64,000 bases of DNA from Uranotaenia lowii (GCF_029784155.1 NC_073692.1:14675752-14739751); one strand, 5' to 3'; positions 35,035 through 45,700 are shown, numbered from the stretch's first letter. The notes: generated by a model from the letters alone, not told the origin. Made by a program: numbers and translations.

Positions 35035-35322
35035 AGCATCGTAATTTGTGACCAAAAATGGTCACTCGGAGTTTCTCGGATTAATAATAATCGAGACCAG
35101 TGCGCTGTGCAGGATTTTTGTATCCAACCGGCCAATATGGGTGGCATTCCAGTACTGTCCCTACCGATTCGGCTTTCGAAACGAGGTCTCTCAATAAGTT
35201 TGCAACTAATGGGACCCAGTTTTTCGGACCAGCAACTATTTCAATCAGCACGTTGGATAGAAAAAGAAGTTGAAGATTTTTTAGAGAAGTATGATTTTAA
35301 TATAAATATAATAAACAAATAA
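35035..35322 (+). pseudogene. Fragment resembling the C-terminus of GatA/QRSL1 (glutamyl-tRNA amidotransferase A)
   Basis: The frame reads [38 protein letters not shown] and [20 protein letters not shown] before a stop, with AATAAA directly after. The pattern QPANMxGIPxxSxPIxLxxxGLxxSLQLMGPxF is the conserved end of amidase-signature GatA proteins. The catalytic part is absent, so this is not an enzyme. It lies inside transposon C, which suggests capture of a host exon or insertion of the element near one. The identification rests on remembered motifs. Confidence 0.6.
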
Positions 35323-35484
35323 AGTTGAATTGTTTAGTTTGTTGAATTTTGTTTTTCGGGTGTTAGGGTGTGTTTCGGGGGTGTTAAGAAATAAAAGTGC
35401 CCGGCGTTTTGAAAGCAAAATCGAGCTTAATTCGAAAATATATTCTTATCTGAACTTATTCTTATCTGAATTTATTAATTTGCC

Positions 35485-35732
35485 GCCGGTCGTGGCCTAG
35501 AGGATAGCGTTCCAGTCTTCTAAGCCAGAGTCCATGAGATCGAATCCCGATCACGGCACATATAGTACTCTTTCTGTGGTCTGGTGGTTTTAGCATTTGT
35601 AAGATGCTAGCCATAATATCTTTGAAAGATGTACGCCTTAGGGTTAAGTAAAAAATTAGATCTCTTCAAAGAAACATGAAGTTTCACTGAGATCCTATAT
35701 GTGTGTGTTCGTTTTTTTAAAAAAAAAAAAAA
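35485..35732 (+). mobile_element. tRNA-derived SINE
   Basis: 35485-35557 is tRNA-like: box A TGGCCTAGAGG, box B-like GATCGAATCCC, partially pairing ends GCCGG and ACGGC. It continues into a non-tRNA body and ends at an A-rich tract at about 35718-35732. Not a functional tRNA: the acceptor stem has three mismatches and the arms are poor. No target duplication seen. Confidence 0.7.
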
Positions 35733-36031
35733 GGATCAATGTTGAATCGGTCGCCGAAAACAACCACCACCGGTTGAAAGCGGTGTCCTATAGATATGAT
35801 GACGAGGCCAAGCGAAGCAAACATCCTGCTCGGAAGTTCTTGCTGCATCCGTCATCGGACCCGATTACTGGTGTTCAAAGTTGCTTGGCCTTGCTGCTGC
35901 TGTACGGCATGTTCAACCAGGATGTAGACTTTGACGTCACGATACGGATAGCAGCTATCCCGTCAAATAACTGCCAACACCCCCAGGCCCTTTTAAGACC
36001 AACATTCATTAAAATTTCAGCAAAAAACTGA
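35733..36031 (+). other. Unrecognised coding-looking frame in element C
   Basis: Follows the SINE A-tract. Segments such as YRYDDEAKRSKHPARKFLLH and VQSCLALLLLYGMFNQDVDF look protein-like and the frame ends at a TGA at 36031. No start codon is evident, so it may be a captured 3' exon. Unidentified. Confidence 0.3.
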
Positions 36032-37295
36032 CGACTCCGAAAATTTACTCGGTACGTATTAATTTAAGATTAAGATTTTCTTCAAAAGTTTTCTCAGTGC
36101 AATGCCAAATTTAAAAATAATTATGCTACCGCCCGGTGCGCAAAAGAGTGAGTATCCCAAAACCGGTCCGCTGAAATGAGCAAAACCGGGCCGCGTATAC
36201 TCACTTATTGGTGCGTTTGCTCTAATGCTAAGAAAATATAAGGAAACTTTGTCGTACACTGTTAGAGTCCTGGATAAGGTCCAGAGACAATATTCAAAGG
36301 TTGCAAATTTTTATTCTCTTATTATACTATACTTACTAAATCATATATCATATTGTCACTGTCACTGATACGATCCTGTCATAATTTATTGAGGTAATAA
36401 AATTTTGAACATGTATAATGAAATGATACTTGGAAGATATTTCATACTGGTACTGCTACCAATATATTAAGTTAATAGTTAGTACTATATCCCCAACTGT
36501 TTTTAATTATGCGGGAGTGCAAATAAAAGTAAGTAGGTACATATCATGAAAATAAAACCTCGAAACATTATTAATTTTTTTTTATTTTCAGAAAAAATCA
36601 ACCTAAATTTTGGGAAAAAATCGAAAAAGTAAATGAGTATCTCAAGCCAAAACTTTAATTTGAACTCATCAATAAATTTGTGAAAAAAACAATGTATTTT
36701 ATCGAATTCGTAAATAAATAAATAATTGTTTTGATTAAACAAAGTTTATTGATAACTTATATTCCGAAATTTCATCTTCAAATCACTATTACTCAAAGAT
36801 TTAATAGACCTGAGCATACATTTCATATTCACTTCAGGCTCACTTAGAATTCACTTCGTCACTCACTTGAAATTCACTTGACCAGTCACTTAAGTGAATA
36901 TCACTTGACGGTCACTTAAAATTCACATGAATTCACAAATGGCGCAAATTCACTCCAGAGGTCACTTACATTTTAAGTGAAAATTATTTTCGGTGTAGCT
37001 GTTCTTCTAAACTTTACTTCGCCAACGATAACAAACGAAATATGAACGTTCATGTGAAAACGTGCTATGGTATCTGGAAAGGTGAAAGAATGATATGAAC
37101 GATTTCCTAGAATTTTTCATTAATCTTAAAACTGAACTCGGACCGTTGAACAAACCGTTCATCCTTCTGTCATACTCGCACGTCAAAATCAACGAAACGC
37201 CCGATCAGAGATGCCAGTTGGTTTTGTACAAAATAAGTGCACATTTATGAAAATAATTTAATATTTTTACTATTAGAAGTTAAGCTCATGATTTA

Positions 37296-37474
37296 GACCG
37301 ATGACATAGTGCACGCGATGCGATGCGAATTAATGCGGCGAACCACATTTGATGGAAATGTATGTGAATCGTTTAAACCTGACATTCAATGCGACGAAGG
37401 AGATGCCAATTTGTTCCACCGCTTGAGTTCGCATTGATCACGTTCGCCAATTCGCTCTCACTATGTCATCGGCT
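37296..37474. mobile_element. PIF/Harbinger-like MITE, 179 bases
   Basis: Inverted ends RRCCGATGACATAGTG; the duplication TTA is at 37293-37295 and 37475-37477. A 3-base TWA-type duplication is typical of PIF/Harbinger MITEs. Confidence 0.7.
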
Positions 37475-37547
37475 TTACAAGATGCTTTCAAGAACGCTCA
37501 TTATGTAAGATTATTATAAAAGTTTTTTTTACGAATTCATTGACTTA

Positions 37548-37930
37548 AGCGGGCCATAGACTACACAAATGGCGTAGGCAAATTCGATGATTCCACGACG
37601 ATTGTTTGATCTATGTTCGCCCACACACGATACAAACAAATTTCACGCAAACACAGAACGATGGCTGGCGAAAACAGCAAAAACAACAACAAAAAAACAC
37701 CTCCACCCGGCTGGGGCTGAGTAAATGGATTGGATTTTGTACAAGCAGCATCAAACTCCATGCCACAGAGGGGGGTATGTACAAAATATTTCGATCCCTA
37801 CCGATTGTATTCAAACCATTTGCGCGGTCACTCAAGCAGTGCCATAAACGATGCAAATCGTGTTCACAACGACAAAATATCATCGAATTTCATCGCATTT
37901 GTAGAAATGCTGTGTAGTCTGTGGCCCGCT
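37548..37930. mobile_element. PIF/Harbinger-like MITE, 383 bases
   Basis: Inverted ends AGCGGGCCAYAGACTACACA; duplication TTA at 37545-37547 and 37931-37933. Overlapping frames of 60-103 codons inside it are on both strands and look accidental. Confidence 0.75.
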
Positions 37931-38205
37931 TTAATTACAATTTTAGTTCATTTGTCATTGAAAATAATGCATGTTATAAAAAAACAACCAACAATTACAA
38001 ATTTGGAGTGTAGCATGAATGCAAAAGGCCGACTTTAAAACATAAAAGTTAGAATTTTTTTTAAAATTTCACATTTTAATTTCATATCGGTACAATTTTT
38101 AAAAATCGGTCTAGTCGGCACCACTGTAGACAACTGGAAAATAAACACACAAAAAAACAACAACAATTTTCGCTCCGCCGAAATCGCGGGATTCTATACT
38201 GGCTG

Positions 38206-39477
38206 CCCGCATAGTAAAATATGATAGACCGAATCTTCAGTATTATTCCTTTCTGATTATACTAATCTTATCGTTTCACCTTGCGTCTTGGCTCAATGTG
38301 CTTTTGCTAAAACGGATAAAATCATTCTTGAAAGATACGATCAATACTTCGTAAATCAAACTGATTATTTTTGCAACGCGATTTAATGATACAAAATTAT
38401 ATCTGAAAGATCAGACTAATCGTCTCAGAAACAGATTGAGCATTTTTGCAACACGCCTCTTATTTTCTGCTGTCATGTCAACACACGTTATTTTTACAAA
38501 AATTCCTTTTTTTTTGTTAAAAGTTATTTTTGGATCCAGAATCGGGAGAAAGTTACATAACAATCTCTCCAAAACTACGCGGAAGCTTCGAGGGATGACG
38601 ACAACGCATGTGATGAAGGTAAGTGAAAACCTCATTGTATAGGGGGAATGTTAAATTTTTAATGTCATTATAGGGCACCAATAGCTTCGAAGAAAGAATT
38701 CGACTCGGGGTGGTGTTCCGGAAAGCTGCTAAGTCAAGAACCAGGGCAAGCACAGCAGGAAACAACATCCAGAAAGTGCAAGGCTTCAACATGAACAACC
38801 GGAATGTGCTTCATGCAACATCCGGATGGTCCAATTGGTGCATCCAGATCGAAGGCGAAGCATGTCGCTCATCCGGACGAACTCAGGAAGCTGCGAGTCC
38901 GCCAAACAACCGAGTGAAAAAGGTAAAAAATACATAATCTGCATTCGTGAAAAGAAAAACGGAAACGATAGAAGTGTTTTTCGGAACACCCGGAAGGTGT
39001 TTCCGGAACATTCCTATAAGGTCCGAAATACATGATGAATTACAAATGAAATTGTATGTATTTACTGTAAAAAGTTTCGAATAAAATGAATTTGATTAAT
39101 AAAACATTTGTTTCTAGTTTCCGGGAATTTAATTTGAATAATATAAAATAATCAAAACCCCAGTACGGGTTGGAATCTTTCTATTGTTGGTTGAAGATAA
39201 GCTGTATCGTCTTTTTTGGATGATTGGATCATTAGATAAAGATAACATGTATGATCCAACTTGCTTGGAGTGAGTAGAAAAAAGCAAAAAAATTGAATGG
39301 TTACTCTACTTAACGACCCGTTCCCTGTATCGTAAAGTGCGTCCAAACGATTCCATTTCACGAAAAAATGATAAGCCTTATCTTACATTAATAATCCAAA
39401 ACTATAGAAGTAATCTTTTGTGTGTCTCGGGAAGAAGATAATGGGAATAGTCATTGTATAATACTGATTCATGCGGG
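38206..39477 (+). mobile_element. DNA element D, CCCGCAT termini, duplication TG
   Basis: CCCGCATAGT at 38206 and inverted CCCGCATGAA ending at 39477, with TG at 38204-38205 and 39478-39479. It is 1272 bases and carries the module 38595-38937. It inserted into an exon-like segment of element E. Confidence 0.8.
38595..38937 (+). pseudogene. Two-exon gene-like module of element D
   Basis: ATG ACG ACA ACG CAT GTG ATG AAG ends at a gtaagt donor at 38619. A cattatag acceptor leads to 38674-38937 in phase 0 (SFEERIRLGVVFRKAAKSRT, VQGFNMNNRNVLHATSGW). The frame is also open upstream of the ATG back to about 38436. AATAAA lies near 39080. No family recognised. Confidence 0.4.
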
Positions 39478-40280
39478 TGGTTCGTTCTGCGGAAGCTACC
39501 GGAAATAATTACAGTAAGTATATTAACGTAATAAATTCTTTATATATAAAAAAAGAGTAATGATCCATACATTAATTTCAGCTTCCTCGTCCGTTCATCA
39601 CCCGGGTGACGATGGCTTCCCAGCATTCCGTAGCGCTGGAGCTACGAGAATCCATATGCTATGCCCATGGCCGGGTAGGATCTTTCTGCAAGAATCATCA
39701 AACTATGCGGTATCAACAGGTTTTGAATTTTCACCATTTGTAAGTAAACCAAGTGTAATAAAGATAAAGATTATGTGAAAAAAGTTGAATTGATATCAAA
39801 CATCCGAAAATTTCCAAAACATTTCCATCTATGTGTGTGTAAGACCGGTATTGACGTACGGTTCTGGATAACGTTGGAGAAAACCTTATTTTGAATCGTT
39901 TGATAATTATTACTGTTACTGTTTTGATAAAAGATTACTCTTCAAAAAACTGTAATATTAACAGTTTGGTTGTCTGATTACGTTTTCCAATAGCGTTTTC
40001 TGGACGTTATTTAAACTGTTTGTAGTACAGTTCCTCCATATAAAGGTTTTAACAGTTTTAAACAGTAACATAACTTAACGCCATATTCAACAGACCGTCG
40101 TTTTGGAATTCAAGATAAGTGCAATGTTTTTTATGGTATCAGGTATCATTTTCTAAAAGTTTTTTTACGCTGTTTCTTATCGTTTTATAACGACTACAGG
40201 AACTGTTGTGTTACAATATTTTCGTATTCGGGTTTCCAGACTGCCTGATTTCGTTGGCGTTTTTGGGGTCTTGATGAATG

Positions 40281-41550
40281 CCCGAATAGAATTGTATGAT
40301 GAAAAAACCATGAATTCCATATTCACAAACCATTAATTTCATGGTCTACACAATGCTTATTATCGTCCACGATACCGTGAATGCACATAGGAATTCATAG
40401 TTTCCGACCATACATTTCACTGTTTTGGCGAAAATAACCATGAAAAAGGGGTATTGTTATGCAGCGTGACCATGAAAAAAATGGCGATTTCCCATACATT
40501 CGGAAGCTCAAAAATATGAAATTCATGGTGATAACAGCTTCCACTTTTTCATAGTAAAACCATGGAAATCCGTTTATTTACATTGTTTTAACTAAGATGA
40601 AAATCAAGGTTTTTCTATGGTCTGTAAGCATTGTTTAACCGTGAAATTTCATGGTTTTCTTAAGTAAGATTATTTCTTTTTAATATTTTTTACACTTAAA
40701 AAATCAACTTGTTTTACTTTTATGGCACATTTTTTTTATTAATTTAAGGAAGTTTCGAAAAAGTTTTAAATAACTCGTCACTTTCCTCGTCACGGGAAGC
40801 ACCCGCACTACAATAGCAGCAACTCGGCGAGCCCATCTGTCCATCAACCCATTTCCTAGGACACGGCTAGATTCCTGTCAGCACCAGATCCCGCAAATAC
40901 CAAAACATCCGTTACGGGTTATTCCTTGGACCATCATTTTGTCCATTGTCATTTTGTGCGGCTCTCACTTGAAACAGGAGTAGGGGAATTATGCATATTC
41001 CGGTAGCTGCTGGAAAAAAGTGAGAATTCTTAATCAGTTTATTTGTCAGCAAATCAACCAATATGTACAATAAAAGTACTCACCATCATCCCAAAAGTTC
41101 GCCTTTCGCCTTCCAATCCGCATCTGGCCAGTTTAATAGCGAATTTTGTCAGGATTCACGGATTTTTAACGTGAAAACTGAAGCAAAATATTTATCCCGG
41201 AGAAAATGGCGCGCGCGTTGACACGAAAAATTTTCGCTACACGAAAAATTTCAAATGTGTAAAAAGAGCAAAAATTTACCAATTAGTTTTTTGGTTTGGA
41301 TTTACATTTAACCATGAAGTACACTGTAACAATAATAATCACAAGAAAATTATTGTGATACCGTACTTCTGTCATTTTCGGCAACTATGAAATATTTTGA
41401 ATTTACGATATACTTCACGGTGACTTTGAAAATTATGGTGATTTCATAATATAATGCGGTTGAAAGATATTTAGAAACTACGATGAAATTGATTGTTAAA
41501 TTGAAAATCATTGTTCAGTTATCTTAATACCATGGTCTTTGCTATTCGGG
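40281..41550. mobile_element. DNA element S2, CCCGAATAG termini, 1270 bases
   Basis: CCCGAATAG at 40281, CTATTCGGG ending at 41550, duplication TG. Uninterrupted sister of S1. On the minus strand it too has an exon-intron-exon shape: coding-like sequence down to 41084, gtgagt donor, ttccag acceptor, then 41009-40912 ending in TAA. No transposase. Confidence 0.85.
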
Positions 41551-42112
41551 TGGCCAGTTGACCTCCAGGAATGGACTCATTCTCGCTAGCAACTGCAGCA
41601 GCAGAAACTTCTGATTCTCCAGAAGAACTCTTTCCTAAACAGTTATGTAAATATTCCTTAAAAGACTTAATGTAATTTTTTATAAACTACCTGTCGCAAC
41701 GACTCATCTGAACTGTTCGAAGTTTCATTTTGTTCCGTGGGATAGTATGTGACATCATGATCAGAGCCTGTCGAAAACTCTGAATCCTCTAAGCTTTCAT
41801 CTGAGAGATTTTTCTTAGATATATTTCCCAAAAAAAATATTGTTAAGTGCGTTTTGTGTTTGCCTTTTATCCCTATTAGCATTAGCTAAATTTGCCATGA
41901 AAAAATATTTTAGAATTTTTTGTATACATAACAATGAGATTTTTTCATGCCGACGAAGTTACACCTGAATCTATTTTCATCACTTCTCTATCTGGGGACT
42001 TTGGATTATCCTAGTCAGAACTAGTAGAAAATCCTAGTCGGAGCTAGATGATGTTGTTTTCAACTGACAAAAATGTATACGTTCTAATGAAATCAGCCTA
42101 AAAGTATAATCC

Positions 42113-42330
42113 TTTGGTGTCAGAAGGGTGCAAGTGCTCTTGCACCCTTCTGACACCAAACGAAACAGGATTTTCATTGACACGTTTTTTTATAAATAGC
42201 TTTAAAATATTGAAATAATTTTTCTTTTGACCTGTGTCTTCTACAGAATGTTAATCTATACTTTAACTATCCAAAAAACAGTTTATCTCAGTTTTGATAA
42301 AAAATCACTTGCACCCCTCTGATCCTAAGT
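42113..42330. repeat. CACTTGCACCC motif cluster with a 22-base palindrome
   Basis: 42113-42134 and 42139-42160 are perfect 22-base inverted copies around a 4-base spacer. The motif recurs at 42306 and, far left, at 28803 and 28832. The left arm is read as the right end of element U. Confidence 0.75.
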
Positions 42331-42499
42331 GCCTCAATTCTGTTATAATAACATTAAATAACATCAAATCTTGGCATTTAACTCTGCCTAATTGTTTGGA
42401 TGAACCTCGAAGCGTAAAATTTTAATGTTTCTAATTTTTTTTTTAATTTTTTTGCCCTATATGTATAAAAAAATTTCAACGTGTAGCGCCTTTCTGAAG

Positions 42500-42713
42500 G
42501 GAGTTCCAATGTCAACATTGGATGCACCTTGTTCGAAACCCGATGTACCTTGCCCCTGAAAGTCACGAAAATCGACTCGCGCCGGCATCTTGTCATCGTT
42601 TCGATTTTTCTCGGGCCCGTGCTGGACGCATTTTTTTCTCGTCGTGCGGTCGTGTGTTAAAATTGTGCAAAACTCGTCGAAAAAAGCCCTTTTCCCCGGC
42701 GAGATTGTCCGCG
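42500..42713 (+). promoter_or_regulatory. Putative promoter and 5' UTR of the ZAD-FLYWCH-MULE gene
   Basis: This stretch is markedly richer in CG than its surroundings and ends at gcgATGG, a fair start context. No TATA box is obvious. The transcription start cannot be placed by eye. Confidence 0.35.
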
Positions 42714-45700
42714 ATGGATGCCTGCTGCCGCCTTTGCCTGCGGAGTGATGAATTTCGCAGGTTTCCACTGTACGCCGTGGCGGAAGTTAGCCAGGAAGTG
42801 ATTGCCAACATGATCACTAGCTGCTCGGATTCTCAGGTAAATAGACAGAGTATACTGCGACTATTGTCGACGGTCGATAAAGAATGGATGAAGTCACGAA
42901 GGGAAAGGTTCCGAAATTAGGACAGTCTCATTCGAATCAAATTGTCACTGATTTGATATTTGAATCACCTAGAACATTGAAAAGGATCGGTACTCGGCCG
43001 GATTCATCTAATTCTATAGCAGATTCTTTTCCACCTCTGAATTTATTTGTGGAGAATTCAAGGGATCGTCCACAGAAAGTACCACTTCATTTTTTTATAT
43101 TGCTAACATTATTGGATGGATGAGCAAATGAATAACATGAATAAAGTCCTTTAAATGTTTAACCACTTGTGAAAAAATAAAATATAAATTTTACAGTTTT
43201 CGTAATTTTTGGACGATCCTGAAATACCAAAATGGAGACCAGATTTTTGTTTGTGGTTTATCACTTTTTTTTTTATCCTATAATCGCATCCACTAAAATA
43301 ATGTCATGTCGTAAGCATTTGATGGTTAATAATAATGTCGCAACTAATGGAGACAGTTGCTAGTTGGTTTTCCAGTTTGAGTTATGTTTTTGAACGTGTG
43401 TCGATAAAAAGCCATAACTGGAAATTGTTTAGCTTCCTGAACATTAAAATATGAAAAGAATAAAATTTATAAACTTTCATTCAGGTCAAATTATAATGCA
43501 GTAATATTAAAAAAATATAAGTACTTTATGGCAGTAACTGAATCACTTTTTATTTATTGAATTTATTATTTATTTATTGAATTACGCTAGCCTTATAATT
43601 ACATATAACTGTGCCCTGTTGCACAAGGACGAGGAAGTATAGTCACATCTTTACTGTTCAAATTTATTTTCATTCGTTTAGATTGTTCTTTATAGGGAAG
43701 CATACCTTAAAAAGAATAGTAGATATTCCCGGAAAAAAGTTGTTCAATAGTAATAGTTGTTTATCAGAACCAGTTAGAGCCAAAGATAAACATTGGACAA
43801 TTACAAGTAAATTAGTTATTGATTATGATGTTTAATTATGCGAAACGACCAAAGAAAAAGCATAATTGTATGTAAAAAAAAATTTTGTTTATTCAATATA
43901 GTTCGTTACTCAATCTTGAAGAACTTCATAATACCATTACTCAGGCGAAATATAATTGGAGGATTATTTATGGATTTGAAAAGCACTTAATATGATACGA
44001 TTCCGATAATTTATCATTTAAGTTACAGGCATACAGACCTTAGTATATAAACTTTGGTAGTGCTGGTAGATAGTTAAATGTATGATTTTTATAATAAAAC
44101 TCTGAATGGGAACAAAATTGGTACGCTTCTTCAAATTTCCTGAGAAGGATTAAGAAATGTACCACTAAATGGAATGATCGGAATTAGGTTTTGAAGTATA
44201 TTTTATCTATAAGTAGAGCAATTTAATATGGGTGCACGGATTCACCGCCATTTATCCAAAATCAATTTTTTTGCATGCTAAAGGTAAAGAATAAAGACTT
44301 TTATAGATTCAAATGAAAACTGTGTTATATACATGGGTTTTCACTATGGGTGCACGGATTCACCGAGTTTTAATGAAATATTGAACTTTTTGTAAATTTT
44401 TAAAAAGCATTTTTACAAATCTTAACTAAACCAAAGTCAAAACCATGTCTTTCATGTTGAGATATAATCATTTAAATAACGATTTTTATTTCAAGTTCCC
44501 TTTTTTTCATTCCTGGAAAAGAAATATTTCAAAAATATCTTGAAAAAACAAATTTATTTATTTATTACTAAAAAAAAGGTTTTTGCCATCGTATATTTAT
44601 CTGATAGGATCTGATCAACATAAAGAATCAACATTGTCAAATGTACACGTTGAAAAGTTTTTCGATTGATCAATATTGCATTTTAAATACCTATTATATC
44701 TAACTCAAACATATTTTGTGTTCTAAAGCAAGTTGAAAACAGTTTATTTCTATATAATTTTCAACGGCGAATTTACAGCCATTCTGTGCACCCATGTTGA
44801 AATATCTCAGCGCCGTTGTGGTGTATCAGATAGGCTTGCGCGAGCCTGGTCTAGGTATGTACTGGGTTCGATTCCCGGTATCGGCAAGAAAACTCTTGGG
44901 TTCAAACCCCATAAGTTGCCGACAGATAAGATGTGTTACCTCTTATAATAAAAATGTTCAATCAGTTGTCAGCTGGCCAGGTAAATACACGGGTGCCGGA
45001 ATACCTGTAAGTAAACTTGCACTGGAAATTTGTCGAATCTAATAATCTAAGAATGCATGTGAATACATACTCGGGCAGAAACTGCGGTGAATCCGTGCAC
45101 CCATGGTGGATTACCAACATATAAAAAATATTCCGTGCACTCATGTTGAAATATCATTTAAATTATTCAGTTTAATAGCTATTGTCTTAAAATTTGAATA
45201 AATGAGCACACAATTCATAATTATTTTACTCATTCTGGTTTAGTATAAAACATATTTATCACCTAAAATTACTCGATTACTCGATTGGACATGGATTAAA
45301 TCTAACATAACTTTTACAAATCTTGATGAAACTTCGCCATATTTTGACAGAAAGTTCGATTAAAGTTGGGCAACAAAACAGACCAAAAAAAATTGGGAGT
45401 CGAGTGCTTGAAGCGCCACACAGCGGCCAATCCGAGAACTTTTTCTACAAATTATCATGACTTTGCATCGAAAATCAATAATTTCAATACGAATGACACA
45501 CTTCTGCCCACCATCCGTACCCTGGGTTCCCATGGGTCACGGCGGCGGTGTGCATGCTTGTGATAATGATGGTTTACTATCATTGTCCTGAGAGGGTCGT
45601 TGCACACATCTTGTCAAGCATGGATCATAATATGACTCAAATTAGAAGGCGTGCTGGACACCTTTATTTAAATTAAATTAGCGGTAGGCTCAATCACGCA

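Larger units (their letters stand above)
32686..36515 (+). mobile_element. DNA element C, CCCGCATAAT termini, duplication AG, 3.8 kb
   Basis: CCCGCATAATCAA at 32686 and inverted CCCGCATAATTAA ending at 36515, with AG on both sides (32684-32685, 36516-36517). Inside are a TA-target MITE (33554-34466), a GatA-like coding fragment (35035-35322), a tRNA-derived SINE (35485-35732), an unrecognised frame (35733-36031) and a small imperfect hairpin (about 36145-36212). Confidence 0.82.
29267..36995. mobile_element. TA-target DNA transposon T with CACTTAA-rich ends
   Basis: Termini are CACTGAACCC and, inverted, CACCGAAAAT. The duplication is TA (29265-29266 and 36996-36997), and copies A and B show the empty site reading gtaaacgta then gct or gat. 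The first 290 and last 170 bases are packed with CACTTAA, CACTTGA and CACTTGAAATTCAC motifs in both orientations, typical of transposase-binding subterminal repeats. Subtracting S1 and C leaves about 1.19 kb and no gene. Superfamily is open; the TA target points to Tc1/mariner-like elements. Confidence 0.75.
38171..39743 (+). pseudogene. Two-exon gene-like module of element E, split by element D
   Basis: The first exon segment (FRSAEIAGFYTG upstream, then FVLRKLPEIIT) is cut by D at codon TGG (38204-38205 then 39480). It ends at a gtaagt donor at 39514. A tttcag acceptor at 39581 leads into 54 codons in phase 0 (LPRPFITRVTMASQHS to VLNFHHL) and a stop at 39743, with AATAAA-like signals after. 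The frame is open across the D site only when one TG copy is counted, which supports the insertion reading. Not recognised. Confidence 0.45.
29184..40232 (+). mobile_element. DNA transposon E, CCCGCATA/CCCGAATA termini, 2-base duplication TT
   Basis: The ends are CCCGCATACTAAAAAAC and, inverted, CCCGAATACGAAAATATTG. TT flanks both sides (29182-29183 and 40233-40234). Sequence around 29184-29266 and 36998-37230 matches copies A and B, for example the agagatgccag segment. It is interrupted by T, by two TTA-duplicating MITEs and by D. It carries its own spliced module that D has split (38171-39743). Confidence 0.75.
29006..41882 (-). pseudogene. Decayed gene of element U, split by two insertions
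   Basis: A serine- and acid-rich N-terminal exon (41882 to about 41692) ends at a CAG-gt donor. The next exon starts after a tttag acceptor near 41637 and runs into S2. It continues at 40280-40235, runs into E, and resumes at 29183 down to a stop at 29006. Across both insertion sites the frame stays open once single duplications are removed. Motifs are SYETKGKR in one frame and ICRYSCVSIKEKERLKVFNK then FWELG in another, so a frameshift lies between them. The pattern C-x3-C, IF-x2-FW-x-LG recalls an N-terminal region common in uncharacterised, transposon-associated insect proteins. Family from memory only. Confidence 0.45.
28832..42136 (-). mobile_element. Old DNA transposon U, CACTTGCACCC terminus, outermost level of the nest
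   Basis: The left terminus CACTTGCACCCCTCTGACTC (28832) and the inverted right terminus CACTTGCACCCTTCTGACAC (42136 reading left) form an imperfect inverted repeat of about 24 bases. After subtracting E and S2 with their duplications, the remaining pieces (28832-29183, 40235-40280, 41553-42136) join into about 1 kb containing a decayed minus-strand gene. No target duplication is clear. Related motifs lie just outside at 28803, 42139 and 42306. Confidence 0.5.

Noticed and set aside
35485..35557. Functional tRNA gene
   Set aside because: Acceptor stem has three mismatches and the sequence continues into a SINE body with an A tail.
37561..38038. Several frames of 60-103 codons on both strands
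   Set aside because: They lie in a 383-base MITE with TTA duplications and its flank; no motif.
38206..40232. A single element with CCCGCATAG and CCCGAATACG ends
   Set aside because: Flanks TG and TT do not match. Splitting into D (38206-39477, TG/TG) and E (29184-40232, TT/TT) gives matching duplications for both.
42884..43123. 79-codon frame as a separate gene or an intron-retained end of the ZAD gene
   Set aside because: Possible but unsupported; no domain and no acceptor directly before it.
44812..44885. Functional tRNA gene
   Set aside because: T arm and box B are good but D and anticodon arms do not fold properly.
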